Below, one piece after another: positions 29,717-33,158 of a DNA stretch of 33,158 bases. Position 1 is the stretch's first letter. Every line of letters begins with the position of its first letter. The notes below the pieces were generated by a model. The model saw nothing but the letters and a program-made list of their open reading frames with translations. It had not been told where the DNA came from and ran no database searches. Source of the DNA: Candidatus Margulisiibacteriota bacterium (GTDB taxonomy: Bacteria; Margulisbacteria; WOR-1; JAKLHX01); NCBI GenBank assembly GCA_022709925.1, contig JAKLHX010000001.1, positions 1-33,158 on the forward strand, in the 5' to 3' direction. A program made the position numbers and the translations under genes.

Positions 29717-30916
29717 ATGAAAGCTTCCCGACCGATGTTAAAAAAAGTTTTGTGGTCGTTCATGCTGGTGGCAGGACTTGCTGTCCTGTTCTACGGATGC
29801 GGAATAAATCCTCCGGTCGTTACGGCCATTACTGTCACTCCTGAAGGAGATGTCGTTGTCGGAGGGACCGTTGCACTTTCCTGCGAAGCATCAACTCAAT
29901 CCACCGTCGGGCTCACTTATGAATGGTCCTGCGACGGGGGAGTATTGGCTTCCGGAGGAAAAAATGCTTCGTGGACGGCTCCGGACACTCCCGGGACTTA
30001 CGCGATAACCGTAAGGGTCACAGATAACGCAGGGAATTCAACTACATCGGTGGTATACATAAGAGCGATCGCGTCACAGCTGGCGATAGTATCCATAAAT
30101 GTTTCTCCCGCAAGCACAATAAGTTTAGAATCATACGCAACAATATCCTGCGATGCGACAACCCCAACGGGAAATACTATAACATTCAGATGGACTGATG
30201 ACCCTAACGGCGGGCATCTTTCCAGCACTACAGGTAATCCTGTTACATGGACAGCTCCATCTACCGCGGGAACGTATACGGTGAATGTGGAAGCGAATGA
30301 TACGAAAACAACAGTATCTTCCAGTGTTTCAATAGATGTTAAGAGTCCTCCGATAATAACGGCTCTAGTTGCCAACCCTTCAGAGGTTACATCCGGAGGG
30401 TCTTCCAGTTTGGAATGCATAGCATATGACCCGACTGGAGGAGCGATCATATATGACTGGTCTTGTTCCGGAGGATCGATATCTGCTGCCTCTTCTTCCG
30501 GGAATTTGGCAACATGGAGGCCTCCATCAGGAGCCTCAAGCGGGACCATATATACGATTTATGTGACAGTATCTACTTTGTCCAGAGCGTTGTCTTCGAC
30601 AAAGACAGCTAGTATAAACTTTACTTCACCAGGGAATCCTATAATCACTACCGTGACAGGATTGCCGTCTACTGTTGCTGCCGGTTCTGGAGCTCAATCT
30701 GTCTCTTGTACAGTCAGCAATATAAGCAATGAGTATATTATAAAATGGACTTGTTCAGGAGGAACCATAACCGATGATTCAAGTTTAAGCACCTTCTGGA
30801 CTCCTCCGACATCGGTCACGGAAAGAACTACTTATACGGTAACATTAACAATAACAGATACCACGGATTTTTCTATAACGAGCTCCAAAACATTCTCTGT
30901 TATTGTAACTCCGTAG
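29717..30916 (+). CDS. Lipoprotein with four Ig-like/PKD repeats
   Basis: A 399-residue secreted protein. The signal peptide ends at a lipobox LFYGC near residue 28. Four repeats of about 85-95 residues follow, each with a Trp-Cys or similar core: YEWSCDGG, FRWTDDPNGG, YDWSCSGG and IKWTCSGG, then a W-(T/R)-(A/P)-P turn and a strand ending in V(T/E)xxD. This is the PKD/Ig-like beta-sandwich pattern of surface proteins. It is rich in Ser, Thr and Gly and has no catalytic motif. AAGGGAG precedes the ATG. It heads a block of three exported proteins. Adhesion or carbohydrate binding is possible but unproven. Confidence 0.85.
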   Translation: MKASRPMLKKVLWSFMLVAGLAVLFYGCGINPPVVTAITVTPEGDVVVGGTVALSCEASTQSTVGLTYEWSCDGGVLASGGKNASWTAPDTPGTYAITVRVTDNAGNSTTSVVYIRAIASQLAIVSINVSPASTISLESYATISCDATTPTGNTITFRWTDDPNGGHLSSTTGNPVTWTAPSTAGTYTVNVEANDTKTTVSSSVSIDVKSPPIITALVANPSEVTSGGSSSLECIAYDPTGGAIIYDWSCSGGSISAASSSGNLATWRPPSGASSGTIYTIYVTVSTLSRALSSTKTASINFTSPGNPIITTVTGLPSTVAAGSGAQSVSCTVSNISNEYIIKWTCSGGTITDDSSLSTFWTPPTSVTERTTYTVTLTITDTTDFSITSSKTFSVIVTP

Positions 30917-30928
30917 TTTTGACACCGA

Positions 30929-30937
30929 TGATATAAT
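30929..30937 (+). promoter_or_regulatory. Extended -10 promoter of the CHB_HEX-repeat lipoprotein
   Basis: TGATATAAT ends 14 bases before the ATG at 30952. A perfect TTGACA at 30919-30924 is only 7 bases from the -10 and so cannot be its -35 partner. No ribosome binding site is evident. Confidence 0.5.
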
Positions 30938-30951
30938 TAACGATTAGAGAA

Positions 30952-31563
30952 ATGCGTCGTTATATTTCAGCAATATCTATCTTTGTATTTTCATTCATTA
31001 TTCCGTTCGCTCTTTACGGGTGCGGGAATAATAAAGATTCGATAAATGTATATTCCGTAGTTTCCGATCCTACCATAAATCCATCAAGCGGGACATATAC
31101 AACGGCGCAATCCGTGTCCCTCGCGACAGGGACGACCGGCGCAGATATTTTCTACACTACCGACGGGACCGATCCGGACCAGAACTCTACAAAATACATA
31201 AGACCGATAACCGTAAGCACTTCGGAGAGCATAAGGGCTAAGGCTTTTATGGCTCCCAAAATACCGAGCGGGATATCTAGCGCGTCTTATATAATAACCG
31301 GCACTGTCTATACGCCGACATTCGAGCCGGGCGCGGGGACATACACGACCACTCAGGAAGTCACGATATCCTGTTCAATGGAAGGCATCACGAAAATAAC
31401 CTATACTACGAACGGGAGCGAGCCGCTCAATTCGTCGACAACCTATACGGGACCCCTGACCATATCTTCAAGGACCACCTTAAAGGCCCGGGCGTTCAGG
31501 ACCGACTGGGCCGACAGCGCGGTATATTCCGGGACTTATATAATAACTTTTGAGGCTCCCTGA
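30952..31563 (+). CDS. Lipoprotein with two CHB_HEX_C-like repeats
   Basis: A 203-residue exported protein. The signal peptide ends at the lipobox ALYGC near residue 24. Two repeats of about 80 residues follow, each with P-x-SGTYTTAQ-like opening, IFYTTDGTDPD (or ITYTTNGSEPL) and a final RAKAF/KARAF strand. This is the pattern of the chitobiase/beta-hexosaminidase C-terminal domain (PF13290-like), found in many surface proteins. There is no hydrolase domain. The stop overlaps the next ATG by one base (TGATG), so it is translationally coupled with the beta-barrel protein. The role may be sugar or wall binding. Confidence 0.85.
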   Translation: MRRYISAISIFVFSFIIPFALYGCGNNKDSINVYSVVSDPTINPSSGTYTTAQSVSLATGTTGADIFYTTDGTDPDQNSTKYIRPITVSTSESIRAKAFMAPKIPSGISSASYIITGTVYTPTFEPGAGTYTTTQEVTISCSMEGITKITYTTNGSEPLNSSTTYTGPLTISSRTTLKARAFRTDWADSAVYSGTYIITFEAP

Positions 31564-32147
31564 TGAATATACGGAAAAACATAATTAAAAGAACGGTCCT
31601 AATATCGATACTTTTTCTCACATGCATAGATCCCTCACTGGCTTATGTTCCTGTGAATGCAGGTTCTCCACTAGGATTTGAAATGGATTGCGGGGTCTAC
31701 CGCATTAATTACACGCACGCGTCATCATCGAACAGCGTTTCCGGGTCCGCGCTGTCGCCGGACCCTACTTTCGGAGCGGGGGTCTATCTCACGCAGCTGC
31801 TCCCTCTGCCGCAACACCTCCCTTTCGCCGTCTCAGCGCAGGCCGGATATCATTACAATTTCCCTACGGGGGGGCTTGCGACCTCTTATTCTTACGCGAA
31901 CCTATTCCTTAACAGCGAGATATCTTTTGACATGGAATTTACCGTTGGCGCGGGGGTGAATTACTCCAGCTGGAACCGCGATATAAACGGAGGCATAGGC
32001 GGACAGATATTTTGCGGGGTGCAAAGCTCTTTGGATTCATATATAGGCGTGAAATACCTTATACTGTCTGGATCGAACACTTCCTACGGGTACAACAACT
32101 CATACAGCCTTTCAGAGATGGCTTTTGAAGTGAGGCATAATTTCTGA
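31563..32147 (+). CDS. Small outer-membrane beta-barrel-like protein
   Basis: A 194-residue protein with a signal peptide (MNIRKNIIKRTVLISILFLT, then ALA-type end PSLAYVP). The mature part alternates polar and aromatic residues, as in AGYHYNFPTGG, VGAGVNYSSWNRDI and YIGVKYLILSG. It ends MAFEVRHNF, a terminal Phe with alternating hydrophobics like the BamA-recognised beta-signal. I estimate about eight strands; no family name is certain. It is coupled to the upstream lipoprotein by a TGATG overlap. It supports a diderm envelope. Function, for example anchoring the lipoprotein, is inference. Confidence 0.7.
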   Translation: MNIRKNIIKRTVLISILFLTCIDPSLAYVPVNAGSPLGFEMDCGVYRINYTHASSSNSVSGSALSPDPTFGAGVYLTQLLPLPQHLPFAVSAQAGYHYNFPTGGLATSYSYANLFLNSEISFDMEFTVGAGVNYSSWNRDINGGIGGQIFCGVQSSLDSYIGVKYLILSGSNTSYGYNNSYSLSEMAFEVRHNF

Positions 32148-32174
32148 CCCCGCTTTTTTATAGGCTCGTACATT

Positions 32175-32183
32175 TGGTATAAT
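32175..32183 (+). promoter_or_regulatory. Extended -10 promoter of the GH42 gene
   Basis: TGGTATAAT, a perfect -10 with upstream TG, 49 bases before the ATG at 32233. The leader has a small GGG..CCC pairing and no clear ribosome binding site. Confidence 0.5.
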
Positions 32184-32232
32184 TATGGAAGGGAAAGCCC
32201 TTAATAAACCCTGAAAGAATTTCTATAAACTG

Positions 32233-33158
32233 ATGTTCCCATTTGGCGTTACTTTTTATCCTGACCAGTGGCCGCAGGATTACTGGGAGACCGCATTCTC
32301 GCAGATCGCAGAGAGCGGTTTCAATATCGTGCGTTTCGGCGAGATGGCGTGGAACTGGATAGAGCCTAAAGAAGGAGAGTTCAGGTTCGAAGAACTGGAC
32401 AGAGCGCTAGATCTTGCCAATAAATACGGCCTTAAAGTGCTTCTCGGCATCCCTACTTCAATGGTCCCGACATGGCTCATCAGAAAATATCCGCAGGTGC
32501 GCCCTGTTTCTAACGAAGGCACGCTTTATCCGGAATACGGTCCGAGGCCCAATGTCTGCAGGGACAGCAAATTATTCAGGAAATTCGCCGAAAAGATAAT
32601 CCGCAAACTTGCAGAGAGATACAAAGACCATCCCGCGGTGATGTTCTGGCAGATAGACAACGAACCCGTGTACCCTCCGCTTGACTCAACGACCAACATG
32701 GATTTTTGCCACTGTGAAGAAACAAGGAAAGATTTTATCAGCTGGGCGAAGAAAAAATACGGTTCTCTTGAAGAGATAAACAGGGCCTGGGGTGCAAAGT
32801 TCTGGACGAACGAGTTCGGAGAGCTGGACGATATCACAACCCCTAAAGCCGGGGTGTGGGATGCCGGCAACCCGCATATTTTTGTCGATTGGTTCAGGTT
32901 CAAGACGGACTCACTCCACGATTTCCTTATGTGGGAAAAATCTATAGTGAGGGAATACGACAAGAATAAAAAAATAGGGACTAACGGGTTCCTCGGCATA
33001 TGCCAGAGAGTCCCGGAGCACAAGATAATGGCCGACGGTCTCGACTGGTACGGCTGGGACGTCAAGGACCTCATGGGCAAGGCGGTGACCCTCGAAATCG
33101 TCGACAACCACTCGGGCGGTTGGGGACACATCAACATCGACCAGATCTTCCAGTCCGA
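32233..33158 (+). CDS. GH42 beta-galactosidase, 3' end outside window
   Basis: The first 308 codons of a glycoside hydrolase family 42 enzyme; the frame is still open at the window edge. The TIM barrel starts with FGVTFYPDQWPQDYWETAF and GFNIVRFGEMAWNWIEPKEG, the standard opening of family 42 and its relatives. The acid/base Glu is Glu144 in VMFWQIDNEP, and RPNVCRDS is another conserved block. No signal peptide is seen, so it acts in the cytoplasm on galactosides or similar beta-linked sugars. It lies downstream of the exported-protein block and has its own promoter. Start chosen at the ATG at 32233 because homology begins there. Confidence 0.9.
   Translation, partial: MFPFGVTFYPDQWPQDYWETAFSQIAESGFNIVRFGEMAWNWIEPKEGEFRFEELDRALDLANKYGLKVLLGIPTSMVPTWLIRKYPQVRPVSNEGTLYPEYGPRPNVCRDSKLFRKFAEKIIRKLAERYKDHPAVMFWQIDNEPVYPPLDSTTNMDFCHCEETRKDFISWAKKKYGSLEEINRAWGAKFWTNEFGELDDITTPKAGVWDAGNPHIFVDWFRFKTDSLHDFLMWEKSIVREYDKNKKIGTNGFLGICQRVPEHKIMADGLDWYGWDVKDLMGKAVTLEIVDNHSGGWGHINIDQIFQS

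Noticed and set aside
30919..30924. TTGACA as -35 box for the CHB_HEX lipoprotein
   Set aside because: It is only 7 bases from the -10 box; the extended -10 explains the promoter better.

Overview
The window is about 33 kb of dense chromosomal sequence from what looks like a free-living, probably anaerobic, diderm bacterium. The anaerobic inference rests on two adenosylcobalamin-dependent (class II) ribonucleotide reductases, a PflA-like radical SAM protein, a 2[4Fe-4S] ferredoxin and a CcdA/TlpA thiol system. The diderm inference rests on three lipoproteins and a small beta-barrel protein with a terminal Phe. I cannot place the phylum from sequence alone; the mixture of families would fit an uncultivated lineage. 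I see no rRNA, tRNA, CRISPR array, phage block or transposase.

Layout. 1-2.8 kb: end of an HExxHxxQ protein, a stand-alone LigD-type phosphoesterase, endonuclease III, a PPC/DUF296 protein and a flavodoxin. 2.9-5.1 kb: a four-gene run of Rrf2 regulator, cysK, thiS and thiF, which looks like a sulfur/cysteine module. 5.1-11.1 kb: a deoxynucleotide block on the minus strand, running ferredoxin, glutaredoxin, nrdJ2, nrdR, nrdJ1 and cobO; CobO makes the cofactor that NrdJ needs. 11.2-13.3 kb: enolase and a histidine phosphatase. 13.3-15.5 kb: an EF-Tu-domain-2-like protein, an MFS exporter and two tiny membrane proteins. 15.5-18.2 kb: acyl ligase, ACP and PlsC. 18.2-23.4 kb: NAD synthetase, radical SAM protein, phosphofructokinase, DUF1805 protein, CcdA and TlpA. 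23.4-23.8 kb: a stretch without a convincing gene. 23.8-29.7 kb: sugar-binding lipoprotein, GlmS and a GH94 phosphorylase. 29.7-33.2 kb: two repeat-containing lipoproteins, a beta-barrel protein and the start of a GH42 beta-galactosidase.

The most interesting non-gene signals are three. First, a 145-bp repeat-built insert sits between nrdJ1 and cobO with an exact 9-bp direct duplication at its edges, and two further palindromic elements lie in frame inside cobO itself. Second, several transcription-unit lead genes have a promoter -10 box only 6-7 bases before the start codon and no ribosome binding site, implying leaderless mRNAs, while genes inside operons carry good Shine-Dalgarno sequences. 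Third, TGnTATAAT-like extended -10 elements recur at many unit starts. Gene starts were adjusted where ribosome binding sites or promoters argued for it, and a 56-residue ferredoxin and a 51-residue membrane protein were called from direct translation of the sequence.
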